Origin: UBA932 sp031548545
GTDB taxonomy: Bacteria > Bacteroidota > Bacteroidia > Bacteroidales > UBA932
NCBI GenBank assembly: GCA_031548545.1
Contig: JAVBQY010000011.1
Span: 69,147-133,146, forward strand
Reading direction: 5' to 3'
Length of the DNA: 64,000 bases
Position numbers and translations under genes: made by a program. The notes beneath the pieces were generated by a model. That model had not been told where the DNA came from. It saw only the letters and a program-made list of their open reading frames with translations, and made no database searches. Below are positions 8,072 through 15,740 of the stretch, one piece after another. Within the stretch, counting starts at the first letter, position 1, and each line of letters starts with the position of its first letter.

Positions 8072-8103
8072 GAAAGGGCGCTTTAATATAAGGCGCCTTT
8101 TTC
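8072..8103 (+). terminator. Intrinsic terminator of the 2-oxoacid:ferredoxin oxidoreductase operon
   Basis: AAAGGGCGC (8072-8080) pairs with GCGCCTTTT (from 8092) around an 11-base loop, with one G-U pair. A T run follows. It lies 25 bases after the gamma-subunit stop. Confidence 0.8.
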
Positions 8104-8139
8104 TATGGGTGCAGGTGGCTTTTGAATGGGGGCGATAGC

Positions 8140-9243
8140 TTATATCTTCTCCGTCAGTTTCTGTACCAGCCGGAATTGGTTGAAGAATTCTTTGGCAAAA
8201 ACACGTACCACCATGTAAGTAGGGATGGCCAGGATCATGCCGAATACTCCGGCGATACCGCCGGCGGTAAGGATCACCAGAAAGATTTCCAGTGGATGGG
8301 CTTTGATGCTGTTGGAGTAGATGAAGGGCTGGAATAAAGCGGCGTCAATCATGTTGATGCCGATGTAGCAGGCGGCCATTTTCAGGAGGAGGAAAGGTAG
8401 TGCGACATCGGACATGCCGAAAGTGGTGGCGATACCGATGGCGCAGCCGAAAAGCAGGCTGATGAGAGGGCCGATATAAGGAATCATATTCAAAATGCCT
8501 CCGAGGAAGCCCAGTACCAGCGCGGTTTGAAAGGGGAGGCCGGCAATAAAGGTAAGGCCTATGGTGAGCAGTGTCATTACGCAGCACATGTCGGCGAAGA
8601 TGCCAATAAAGTACCTTATCAGCAGGTGGGTGATAGAGGATAGGGCATGACGGGCGTTTTCTTCGTATTTGGAAGGAAATAGCATGATCACCCCTTCAAA
8701 GAAAAGGTTGTCTTCTTTGAGGAAGAAAAAGGTGATAAAGGTGACGGCAAAGACGCCCACCCCTACACTGACCAGCATATTGGCTACGGAACCGAAAATG
8801 CCTACGATGGTGCTTTGGTTGATGATGTTGGAGAATTGCCCCTTAAGTACTTCATGCAGGTTGAAGTCTTTGGACATTCCGGGAATCGTCGCCATAATCC
8901 AATGTTGCACCCGGTCTATGCTGTGTCCTATTTCCGACAGAAACTGATCGGGGGTGATGGTTGAAAGGCGGTCCACCAGATTGGCGATAAGAGGGGACAT
9001 GACGAAGAAGAACAGGAGGAATACGGCCCACAGTATGATGACGGTGAGCAGGGCCGAGAGTACATGCGGAAAGCGGCGCGCCCCGATATGCAGGCGGTCC
9101 AGTGCATTTACCAGCGGCCGGCCTATGAGCGACACTACGGCCGAGATAAGGATGTAAGTGAGGATATTGCTGAAATACCAGGCCAGGAATAGCCCCAGCG
9201 CTGTTCCTACGGCAATAATGATATACCTGGCCAGTTTATTCAT
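8140..9243 (-). CDS. AI-2E family (PerM/YdiK-like) membrane transporter
   Basis: This 367-residue inner-membrane protein has about eight hydrophobic segments: two near the N-terminus, one near residue 70, and a dense cluster in the C-terminal half. It has the AI-2E/UPF0118 layout, with G-G-I-L-N-M-I-P-Y-I-G-P and a C-terminal G-G-x-x-G-V-F-G-M-I-L-A-I-P segment. Family members export autoinducer-2 or act as cation/proton antiporters; the substrate here is unknown. It is last in the ftsH-cdsA-psd set, 7 bases after psd. Confidence 0.88.
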   Translation of the reverse strand: MNKLARYIIIAVGTALGLFLAWYFSNILTYILISAVVSLIGRPLVNALDRLHIGARRFPHVLSALLTVIILWAVFLLFFFVMSPLIANLVDRLSTITPDQFLSEIGHSIDRVQHWIMATIPGMSKDFNLHEVLKGQFSNIINQSTIVGIFGSVANMLVSVGVGVFAVTFITFFFLKEDNLFFEGVIMLFPSKYEENARHALSSITHLLIRYFIGIFADMCCVMTLLTIGLTFIAGLPFQTALVLGFLGGILNMIPYIGPLISLLFGCAIGIATTFGMSDVALPFLLLKMAACYIGINMIDAALFQPFIYSNSIKAHPLEIFLVILTAGGIAGVFGMILAIPTYMVVRVFAKEFFNQFRLVQKLTEKI

Positions 9244-9250
9244 CGGATGT

Positions 9251-9907
9251 TTATTTCTTTAATTCAGCGATTATAGTCTGGGTACCCACGGTTTTTTCGC
9301 CGATTTTCACTTTTATATCAGCGTCAAGAGGGAGGAAAAGGTCTATGCGCGAACCGAACTTGATGAAGCCGGTTTCCGTACCTTGCTCCACCTGGGCGCC
9401 TTCTTTGGCATAGCATACGATACGACGGGCTATGAGCCCGGCAATTTGACGGAAGAGGATTTTAGTGCCGTTATGGTTGACTACAATCGTCGTGCGTTCA
9501 TTTTTTTCAGATGATTTTTCATGGTAGGCCACCAGGTATTTTCCCTGATGATGGCGGAAATATTCCACTATTCCGCCGATAGGGAACCAGTTGATGTGCA
9601 CATTGAATACGGACATGAAAATGGAGACCTGCATGCGGCGGTCTTTGAAATATTCGTTTTCTTCCACTTCTTTGATGATAACGATCGTGCCGTCGGCCGG
9701 CGCTATGATGGCGTTATCGCGTTGCACCGGTATACGGGTGGGGACGCGGAAGAAACGCATGACAAACAGGTAAAGGAGCAACAAGGCTATAAATACGGAC
9801 CATAGCAGCCAGCCCGTACCGCAACACCACCGTGTCAAGGCCAGAATGGCCAAAAAGAAAATAGCAGTGTAGTTAAGAATTGTTTGTCCTTCGCGATGAG
9901 TTTTCAT
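9251..9907 (-). CDS. psd: Phosphatidylserine decarboxylase (short, archaeal-type)
   Basis: This 218-residue enzyme makes phosphatidylethanolamine from phosphatidylserine. It is the short form with two N-terminal membrane segments. The self-cleavage site is the G-S pair in F-G-S-R-I-D near residue 185; cleavage leaves a pyruvoyl cofactor on the new N-terminal serine of the small subunit. Also typical are P-A-D-G near residue 75 and the central S-V-F-N-V-H-x-N-W-x-P-x-x-G. It sits after cdsA, which makes CDP-diacylglycerol, the precursor of phosphatidylserine, so two steps of the same phospholipid route are adjacent. Confidence 0.93.
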   Translation of the reverse strand: MKTHREGQTILNYTAIFFLAILALTRWCCGTGWLLWSVFIALLLLYLFVMRFFRVPTRIPVQRDNAIIAPADGTIVIIKEVEENEYFKDRRMQVSIFMSVFNVHINWFPIGGIVEYFRHHQGKYLVAYHEKSSEKNERTTIVVNHNGTKILFRQIAGLIARRIVCYAKEGAQVEQGTETGFIKFGSRIDLFLPLDADIKVKIGEKTVGTQTIIAELKK

Positions 9908-9938
9908 TGTAGGGTTTGAATTTTATTAGGTGTTGAAA

Positions 9939-10754
9939 TTATAGTAGTCCGAAAATTTTAAGGTATAGCAGCGCCATAGGCAGGGCGAAGAGCGCGGCAT
10001 CAAAACGGTCAAGCATTCCGCCGTGTCCGGGAATAATTTTCCCTGAGTCTTTGATTTTCAGGCTGCGTTTAAGCTGTGATTCTACCAGGTCTCCCCAGAC
10101 TCCGAATACGCCGATGACCAATGAAAGCGCTACACAATGGTACATAGGGTAGGTTTCGGGGAGGAGGGTGTAATACATGATGATCCCTGCGGCGGTGGCG
10201 CTGACCAAGCCTCCGGCAAAGCCTTCCCATGATTTATTCGGTGATATGCTCGGAAACAATTTGTGCTTGCCGTGCCGGCCGAATAGCGAACCAAAGACAT
10301 AGGCGCCCACATCGGTGCTCCATAATATAATGAGGCAGGCGAGCAGGGTTGCTCCGTTAAATTGACTGGGGTAGCCGGGAACAAAGTACGTCCATAGCGC
10401 GACAGGCAGTGCTATATAGAGAATGGCCAGTATATTTTGCCCGACGATATTGAAACTGTCCGGACCTTTCTGGTAAAGCTGGAGGATCAACATGAAGATA
10501 ATCCATGGAAACAGTATGTAAAATGGGGCGGCGCCGGAAAATACGAGTATGAAGGACAGTCCGGCGCATATACCGCTGAGTTGTTGGTACAGGTGATTGT
10601 CCCGCCCCCACATGATCCTGTAAAATTCCAGCATGGCAAGTACAAGCACCGCTGATTGCAAGATCAGGAATGTGATGGAATTGATAAGGATTCCACCGAT
10701 CATAATGGCGAGAAATAAAAGGCCGGTAGTGCTTCGGATCAATAGATTTTTCAT
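9939..10754 (-). CDS. cdsA: Phosphatidate cytidylyltransferase
   Basis: This 271-residue integral membrane enzyme forms CDP-diacylglycerol from phosphatidic acid and CTP. It has about seven membrane segments. The C-terminal CTP_transf_1 signature is clear: S-P-N-K-S-W-E-G near residue 175 and G-D-L-V-E-S-Q-L-K-R-S-L-K-I-K-D-S-G-K-I-I-P-G-H-G-G with D-R-F-D following. These carry the metal-binding aspartates. Its start overlaps the ftsH stop by 4 bases, indicating translational coupling. Confidence 0.95.
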   Translation of the reverse strand: MKNLLIRSTTGLLFLAIMIGGILINSITFLILQSAVLVLAMLEFYRIMWGRDNHLYQQLSGICAGLSFILVFSGAAPFYILFPWIIFMLILQLYQKGPDSFNIVGQNILAILYIALPVALWTYFVPGYPSQFNGATLLACLIILWSTDVGAYVFGSLFGRHGKHKLFPSISPNKSWEGFAGGLVSATAAGIIMYYTLLPETYPMYHCVALSLVIGVFGVWGDLVESQLKRSLKIKDSGKIIPGHGGMLDRFDAALFALPMALLYLKIFGLL

Positions 10755-12751
10755 GCTTTATCAGAGGGTATTGTCTGTTCGGCTGGTTGGGCGGATTTAG
10801 GCCGCGGACCGAAAATATGTTCCAGGTCATCCGAGAAGATCACTTCACGCTCCAGCAGCAGCTCTGCTAATTGTTGGAACCCGTCCATATGTTCGGACAG
10901 GATGCGTTTGGCTGTTTCATAGGCGCTGTCTATAATGCGTTTTACTTCCGTATCAAGCAGTTCCGCCGTTTTTTCGCTATAAGGACGGTTGAACCCGAAT
11001 TCGTTCTGTCCGCTTGAATCATAATAGCTGATATTTCCAATTTTGGGACTCATACCGAAGTAGGAGACCATGGCGTAAGCCTGCTTGGTCACTTTTTCAA
11101 GGTCGTTCATGGCGCCGGTGGATACCTTGCCGAAGATGAGTTCTTCGGCAGCGCGTCCGCCCAGTGTGGCGGCCATCTCGTCGCATAATTGTTCGGTAGT
11201 GGTAATCTGCCGTTCTTCGGGCAGGTACCAGGCGGCGCCCAGGGCCCGGCCCCGCGGTATAATGGTTACTTTCAACAGCGGGTTGGCATGTTCCAGCATC
11301 CAGCTTACGGTGGCATGGCCGGATTCATGGAACGCGATAGCCCGTTTTTCACCGGTGGTAATGATCTTGCTCTTGCGCTCCAGACCGCCTATAATACGGT
11401 CTATGGCATCCAGAAAATCCTGTTTTTCTATCTGTTTTTTATCCTTGCGGGCGGCGATCAGGGCTGCTTCATTACATACATTAGCAATATCAGCCCCGGA
11501 GAAGCCCGGTGTTTGTTTGGCTAAAAAGTCCACATCAAATCCATCTACCAGTTTGAGGTTGCGGAGGTGTACCTTAAAAATATCCATCCGCTCTTTCAGT
11601 TCGGGCAGGTCTACATGGATCTGGCGGTCGAAACGGCCGGCGCGCAACAATGCTTTGTCAAGGATGTCTGCACGGTTAGTAGCCGCCAGAATGATTACCC
11701 CGCTATTGGATCCAAAACCGTCCATTTCCGTGAGCAGTTGGTTAAGGGTGTTTTCGCGTTCGTCATTGGAGGTGAAGCCTCCGTTCTTGCTGCGGGCGCG
11801 GCCAACAGCGTCAATTTCATCAATGAAAACGATGCAGGGCGCTTTTTCTTTCGCCTGGCGGAATAAATCGCGTACGCGCGAGGCGCCTACCCCCACAAAC
11901 ATTTCCACGAAGTCCGAGCCGGACAGGGAGAAGAAGGGAACATCCGCTTCGCCGGCCACGGCTTTAGCCAGTAGTGTTTTACCGGTGCCCGGAGGGCCTA
12001 CCAGCAGGGCGCCTTTGGGGATTTTTCCGCCTAATTCGGTGTATTTTTTCGGATTTTTCAGGAAATCTACGATTTCCATTACTTCCACTTTGGCTTCTTC
12101 CAGGCCTGCAACGTCTTTGAATGTAATTTTGTTTTTATGGTCTTTGTCAAATAGTTGCGCTTTAGAGCGGCCTACGTTGAAAATTCCGCCGCCGCCGCCC
12201 ATGCCGCCACCGCCGCCACCCATGCCGGAGGCCATGCGGCGAAACATGAAAAACCACAGGAAGATAAATAATAGCGGGAGGAACATCCATTCCAGGATTT
12301 GTCCGAAATAATCGTTGCGTTCTTCCGTTTCTATCTTGAATGCTTTGTCAGCAGGAAGTGTTTGCTGCACTTCTTCCAATTTGGAATAGGCGTCGAAGTT
12401 CTGTTGGACGATGAAATAAAATTGAGGGCCGGTTTGCGGTACGTTATCGCGGAAACCAAACTTTTTCTTGTATTTGTCGAGGCTGTCCTTTTTGATGTAT
12501 ACTTCTACCCGGTTGAGATTGGTAATCAAAGCTACTTTGTCTACGTCACCTGCCGGCATCATTTTCTCTTTCACTTCCTGCCATTGTACCTGCATGGGGT
12601 CGTTTCCGGAATTGAACAGCCAGATGTAAAGCAGGACAACGCCGAATATAATATAGATCCAGGTGATATTAAAGCGGGGCATACCGCCTTGTGACGGTTT
12701 TTTTGAAGGGTTATTTTTGGGGCCTTGTGTGGGAGGTATATTTCCGTTCAT
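10751..12751 (-). CDS. ftsH: ATP-dependent zinc metalloprotease FtsH
   Basis: This 666-residue membrane AAA+ protease degrades membrane and regulatory proteins. In order: an N-terminal membrane segment (near residues 30-45), a periplasmic domain, a second membrane segment (near 150-165), a glycine-rich linker, and the AAA domain with G-P-P-G-T-G-K-T near 250, F-I-D-E-I-D-A-V-G and the second region of homology ending R-P/A-G-R-F-D-R-Q. The M41 peptidase carries zinc motif H-E-S-G-H near residue 473. The very glycine- and methionine-rich linker is a Bacteroidota habit. It leads the ftsH-cdsA-psd-permease set. Confidence 0.97.
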   Translation of the reverse strand: MNGNIPPTQGPKNNPSKKPSQGGMPRFNITWIYIIFGVVLLYIWLFNSGNDPMQVQWQEVKEKMMPAGDVDKVALITNLNRVEVYIKKDSLDKYKKKFGFRDNVPQTGPQFYFIVQQNFDAYSKLEEVQQTLPADKAFKIETEERNDYFGQILEWMFLPLLFIFLWFFMFRRMASGMGGGGGGMGGGGGIFNVGRSKAQLFDKDHKNKITFKDVAGLEEAKVEVMEIVDFLKNPKKYTELGGKIPKGALLVGPPGTGKTLLAKAVAGEADVPFFSLSGSDFVEMFVGVGASRVRDLFRQAKEKAPCIVFIDEIDAVGRARSKNGGFTSNDERENTLNQLLTEMDGFGSNSGVIILAATNRADILDKALLRAGRFDRQIHVDLPELKERMDIFKVHLRNLKLVDGFDVDFLAKQTPGFSGADIANVCNEAALIAARKDKKQIEKQDFLDAIDRIIGGLERKSKIITTGEKRAIAFHESGHATVSWMLEHANPLLKVTIIPRGRALGAAWYLPEERQITTTEQLCDEMAATLGGRAAEELIFGKVSTGAMNDLEKVTKQAYAMVSYFGMSPKIGNISYYDSSGQNEFGFNRPYSEKTAELLDTEVKRIIDSAYETAKRILSEHMDGFQQLAELLLEREVIFSDDLEHIFGPRPKSAQPAEQTIPSDKA

Positions 12752-12760
12752 CGTTTACTA

Positions 12761-12791
12761 TTGGTATTATTGTGGTTTCTTGTTATATTTG
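12761..12791 (+). promoter_or_regulatory. Promoter of birA
   Basis: TTG at 12761-12763, a 20-base spacer and TATATTTG at 12784-12791 match the Bacteroidota consensus. The expected start is near 12798, about 48 bases before birA. Confidence 0.6.
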
Positions 12792-12809
12792 CGATTCAAA
12801 ACTAATCTA

Positions 12810-12817
12810 CAAAGGTA
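12810..12817 (-). promoter_or_regulatory. -7 box of the ftsH promoter
   Basis: The minus strand reads TACCTTTG here, an exact TAnnTTTG box about 59 bases before the ftsH start codon. I see no clear TTTG at the -33 position. The box lies downstream of the birA -7 box, so the two transcripts would overlap at their 5' ends. Confidence 0.5.
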
Positions 12818-12845
12818 TATAAAATAAAAGATATCCGGAAAAAAA

Positions 12846-13580
12846 ATGCAGCCAACAACAATTCGTCATCGTATAAATTGGTTGTCGTCAGTTGATTCAA
12901 CTAATAATGAGGCCAACCGGCACTATGGCTCGGCGCTTGACGGGGAGGTCTGGGCCGCGGATTTCCAGGAATCCGGCAGGGGGCAGCAGGGGAATTCGTG
13001 GGAAAGTGAGGCGGGTAAGAATCTTTTATTTTCCCTGTTTTTCCGTCCTTCGGGCCTGCCTGCCGCCGAACAGTTCCGGCTTTTGCAGGTTGTTTCGCTG
13101 GGGGTCTGCGATGCCTTAAGGGATAAGGGGATTCCGGCCCTTATCAAGTGGCCGAATGATATTTATGTCGGACGTAAAAAAATAGCGGGCATATTGATAG
13201 AACATCATATTACGGGTGTACTGCTTTCTTCTTCTGTGGCGGGGATTGGCTTGAATGTTAATCAGGCCCTGTTTTGCTCAGCGCCTAATCCTACCTCTGT
13301 GTGCTTAGAGTCCGGTCATACGATGGATAGAAAGGCTTTGTTGGCGGATATTTTGTCGGCTATTGACCGGCGCTATGCGGCGCTGCAGGAGATAGACGCC
13401 TTGCATGAGGATTATCTTCAACGCCTTTTGTTTTATACACAGTGGGCGGATTATTCGGCGGAGGGTGGTTGTTTTAAGGCCCGGATTGTTGATGTGTTGC
13501 CCACCGGCGAATTGGAATTGGAGTTGGAAGGCGGATCTCGTAAGTCCTTTTTATTTAAGTGTATATCACTTTGTCTATAA
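12846..13580 (+). CDS. birA: Biotin--[acetyl-CoA-carboxylase] ligase
   Basis: This 244-residue enzyme activates biotin as biotinyl-AMP and transfers it to the lysine of biotin carboxyl carrier proteins. The catalytic domain has S-T-N-N-E-A, the biotinyl-AMP loop G-R-G-Q-Q-G-N-S-W (near residues 45-53) and K-W-P-N-D-I (near 101-106), then G-I-G-L-N-V-N. A small C-terminal domain ends the protein. There is no N-terminal winged helix, so it is a monofunctional (class I) ligase and not a repressor like E. coli BirA. It diverges from ftsH. Confidence 0.95.
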   Translation: MQPTTIRHRINWLSSVDSTNNEANRHYGSALDGEVWAADFQESGRGQQGNSWESEAGKNLLFSLFFRPSGLPAAEQFRLLQVVSLGVCDALRDKGIPALIKWPNDIYVGRKKIAGILIEHHITGVLLSSSVAGIGLNVNQALFCSAPNPTSVCLESGHTMDRKALLADILSAIDRRYAALQEIDALHEDYLQRLLFYTQWADYSAEGGCFKARIVDVLPTGELELELEGGSRKSFLFKCISLCL

Positions 13581-13620
13581 GTTGATACATTAAGTGTCGT
13601 TTTTTTTTACGCCAATAATC

Positions 13621-13650
13621 TTTGTATTCGGAAAATAATTTCTATTTTTG
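13621..13650 (+). promoter_or_regulatory. Promoter of the 6S-like RNA
   Basis: TTTG at 13621-13624, an 18-base spacer and TATTTTTG at 13643-13650 give a near-consensus Bacteroidota promoter. Transcription should begin near 13657, where the paired structure starts, and no protein gene follows. Confidence 0.65.
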
Positions 13651-13656
13651 CGCCTG

Positions 13657-13860
13657 CAATCGGGGTAATACGCCCTTATAGTTCCTTGAATGAATTAATA
13701 AGTCTCATAAAATCTGGAAAATTTTAGGATCTTGATTCATCAGAATAAGCTTTGGAGTGTTAATTATTAACAGCACTTTTGTGTTGGTATTATTACTTCC
13801 AAAGCAGGTGATTCCAGAACCTAATGAGACGGAAATAAGGGTGCCAACACATTTTTTTTC
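13657..13860 (+). ncRNA. ssrS: Probable 6S RNA (SsrS)-like RNA
   Basis: About 200 bases after a strong promoter fold into one long interrupted hairpin. Paired arms, outermost first: CGCCCTTAT (13671-13679) with ATAAGGGTG (13835-13843); TTCC with GGAA; GTCTCAT (13702-13708) with ATGAGAC (13824-13830); TCTGGAA (13713-13719) with TTCCAGA (13812-13818); GCTTTGGA (13749-13756) with TCCAAAGC (13798-13805); then a terminal hairpin around CAC-TTTT-GTG. Large asymmetric bubbles separate the arms and a T8 run closes the transcript. Size, rod shape and bubbles suit 6S RNA, which mimics an open promoter and binds RNA polymerase. This is a structural argument; I cannot match a conserved 6S sequence by eye. 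An unrelated small RNA is the alternative. Confidence 0.5.
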
Positions 13861-14054
13861 TCCCTACGGTTCCGTCACATTATCAGGCTACATACTGTTA
13901 ACATGATCACAACAGGCGATTATCTTATTGATTTTCGCTATTGTGTGTATTATGTATTGTTTTTAAGGGGGGGGTCTTTGTTACCGTTGTGAAACGGTTT
14001 TGGGTTTTAACTCTCATTTTCTTCATACTGTTATGTTCGACACCCCCTTTTTAT

Positions 14055-14097
14055 AAACGGGTTAAACCGGCAATAGCCGGCTTAACCCGTTTTTTTT
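14055..14097 (+). terminator. Strong intrinsic terminator with no gene upstream
   Basis: AAACGGGTTAA (14055-14065) pairs with TTAACCCGTTT (14082-14092). Inside, CCGGC pairs with GCCGG around loop AATA, with one A-C mismatch. A T run ends it. Just upstream, an eight-G run (13967-13974) faces CACCCCC (from 14041) and encloses a perfect CCGTT/AACGG hairpin (13984-13997). It ends some transcript, but no protein gene precedes it; either the 6S-like RNA reads through or a second small RNA exists. Confidence 0.8.
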
Positions 14098-14213
14098 ATC
14101 GAAAAAATAAAAAAATAAAATTCGAAATATTTGATTATTAATGTTTTATAATTTTTTAAAATTTTATTTTTATTTATAACACAAATTAAGAAACGTTTTT
14201 AACAAATTATGTT

Positions 14214-14221
14214 TACCTTTG
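14214..14221 (+). promoter_or_regulatory. -7 box of a candidate small RNA
   Basis: TACCTTTG is an exact TAnnTTTG box. The -33 position lacks a TTTG. The predicted transcript start is near 14227, at the 5' end of the structured segment that follows. Confidence 0.45.
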
Positions 14222-14226
14222 TATCA

Positions 14227-14394
14227 AGCAACACGCTAAAAACTTCAAGGCTTTTGTCATTTTTTTCGACGGAATATTATAGGTGTGTTACTTCAGGCTC
14301 GTTCGTTCGTATTAGATATGTTACATCGAGTCCAAACCCGTTGCTGCCGAAGGAGGATCCAGCCTCTTGTAGGGAAATGTCAAAAGCCTTTTTT
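14227..14394 (+). ncRNA. Candidate structured RNA, family not recognised
   Basis: About 168 bases are closed by a long stem: AAGGCTTTTGTCATTT (14247-14262) against AAATGTCAAAAGCCTT (14375-14390), 15 of 16 positions paired, followed by a T run. Inside, TAC and AGGCT (14289-14299) pair with AGCCT and GTA (14361-14371) across a 3x3 internal loop. A small hairpin GCTG...CAGC sits around 14343-14362. The ends-paired shape and position before rimO suggest a housekeeping RNA such as SRP RNA, but the usual GGAA loop with AGCAGC is not visible. I leave the family open. Confidence 0.4.
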
Positions 14395-14402
14395 ATAAAA
14401 AC

Positions 14403-14427
14403 AATCCGCTTCCGGGCGGATTTTTTT
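14403..14427 (+). terminator. Short intrinsic terminator before rimO
   Basis: AATCCGC (14403-14409) pairs perfectly with GCGGATT (14416-14422) around a 6-base loop, and the T run extends to 14427. It probably backs up the end of the candidate RNA upstream and insulates rimO, whose promoter box starts two bases later. Confidence 0.75.
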
Positions 14428-14428
14428 G

Positions 14429-14436
14429 TACCTTTG
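14429..14436 (+). promoter_or_regulatory. -7 box directly before the rimO start codon
   Basis: TACCTTTG ends only four bases before the rimO ATG at 14441. With the usual 5-7 base distance the transcript would start at or next to the ATG, giving a leaderless or nearly leaderless mRNA. There is no TTTG at the -33 position. Confidence 0.5.
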
Positions 14437-14440
14437 CGGT

Positions 14441-15736
14441 ATGAAAGCAGGTATTAATGTAATTACTATGGGTTGCTCGAAGAATCTGGTGGATTCCGAG
14501 CGTTTGGCGCGCCAATTGGAGGCGGCCGGTTATGTTGTTGTACATGATGGCGATACACTATCCGCTCCGGTGGTGATTATCAATACTTGTGGTTTTATCG
14601 GCGATGCCAAGGAAGAGTCGGTGAATACTATCCTGCTTTTTGCAGAAGAACGCCGGAAGAAGAAAATCAAAGCATTATATGTCTTTGGCTGCCTGTCTCA
14701 ACGGTACCGCGAGACCTTGATGCAGGAAATTCCGGAGGTGGATGCCTATTTTGGCGTTACGGACCTGCCTGAAATTCTGCAACGCTTGGAAGTGGACCTG
14801 CAGCCGGCTTTATTGACGGATCGTTTGTTGAGTACCCCGCCACACTATGCCTATTTGAAAATTTCGGAGGGCTGTAATTGGGGTTGTGCTTATTGTGCCA
14901 TTCCGCTGATTCGGGGTAAGCATATATCCGTTCCCTTGGATACCCTGGTGGAGGAGGCTGCCATCCTGGCCGGCAAGGGAGTGAAGGAACTTTTGGTGGT
15001 AGCTCAGGATACAACGTATTATGGCATGGATCTTTACGGCAAGCGATCTCTGGCAGAGCTCTTGGAAGCCTTGAGCCGGGTGGAGGGCATTGAGTGGATC
15101 CGGCTGCATTATACTTATCCGGCTCATTTTCCGGATGATGTTATTGCTGTTTTACGGGATAATCCCAAGTTGTGCAAGTACATTGATATTCCGTTGCAGC
15201 ATGCCTCAGACCGGGTGCTGGCCAATATGCGCCGAGGGATAGACGGGGTGCAAACCCGTTCCCTGATAGAGCGTTTGCGCCGCGAGGTGCCGGGTATTGC
15301 GATCCGTACTACTTTGATCGTGGGACATCCGGGAGAAGATGAGGCGGCATTTGAAGCCTTGAAGGGTTTTGTGCAAGACATGCGCTTCGAGCGCCTGGGG
15401 GTGTTCTGTTATTCGGAAGAGGAGGATACCTATGGTGCGCTGCATTTTAAAGATACGATCACCGATGAGGTGAAACAGGCGCGGCGTGATGAACTGATGT
15501 CATTACAGGCGCAGATTGCAGATGAGCAGGCTGCCGCTAAGGCCGGTACCTTGTGCCGTGTCCTCATTGACCGCCGGGAAGGTGAATTTTTTATAGGGCG
15601 TACGGAGTACGACTCTCCGGAGGTGGATACGGAAGTGTTGATCAGGGCGGAGAACCTGCTGCCGGGTGAATTTTATACGGTACGCATTACCGGCGCCGCT
15701 GCGTATGATGTTTATGCCGAACTATTGGAATCCTAA
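14441..15736 (+). CDS. rimO: Ribosomal protein S12 methylthiotransferase RimO
   Basis: This 431-residue radical-SAM enzyme adds a methylthio group to an aspartate of ribosomal protein S12. The N-terminal MTTase domain has G-C-S-K-N-L-V-D-S-E and further cluster cysteines. The radical-SAM cysteines are C-x3-C-x2-C in C-N-W-G-C-A-Y-C near residue 145, and a C-terminal TRAM domain follows. I choose ATG 14441 over an in-frame TTG at 14426 because M-K-A-G-I-N-V matches the family and the TTG lies inside the terminator/promoter sequence. The next gene begins four bases after the stop. Confidence 0.96.
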   Translation: MKAGINVITMGCSKNLVDSERLARQLEAAGYVVVHDGDTLSAPVVIINTCGFIGDAKEESVNTILLFAEERRKKKIKALYVFGCLSQRYRETLMQEIPEVDAYFGVTDLPEILQRLEVDLQPALLTDRLLSTPPHYAYLKISEGCNWGCAYCAIPLIRGKHISVPLDTLVEEAAILAGKGVKELLVVAQDTTYYGMDLYGKRSLAELLEALSRVEGIEWIRLHYTYPAHFPDDVIAVLRDNPKLCKYIDIPLQHASDRVLANMRRGIDGVQTRSLIERLRREVPGIAIRTTLIVGHPGEDEAAFEALKGFVQDMRFERLGVFCYSEEEDTYGALHFKDTITDEVKQARRDELMSLQAQIADEQAAAKAGTLCRVLIDRREGEFFIGRTEYDSPEVDTEVLIRAENLLPGEFYTVRITGAAAYDVYAELLES

Positions 15737-15740
15737 AGAG

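Larger units (their letters stand above)
13581..14440. other. 860-base gene-free region with candidate RNAs and terminators
   Basis: No open frame here looks like a protein gene. In order it holds a strong promoter (13621-13650) with a long irregular hairpin resembling 6S RNA (13657-13860), a GC-clamped structured stretch ending in a strong terminator (13967-14097), an AT-rich spacer, a second promoter box with a candidate structured RNA (14214-14394), a short terminator (14403-14427), and the rimO -7 box directly before its start codon. Confidence 0.75.

Noticed and set aside
13941..14141. 66-codon plus-strand open frame
   Set aside because: It runs through a G8 tract and the strong terminator hairpin at 14055-14097, has no family-like sequence and lies in an RNA-type region.
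14331..14366. GCTGCC-GAAGGAGG segment considered as the SRP RNA tip
   Set aside because: The conserved GGAA loop with an AGCAGC flank is not present on either strand.
14209..14457. 82-codon plus-strand open frame before rimO
   Set aside because: It covers the candidate structured RNA and two terminators and runs into the rimO start in another frame.
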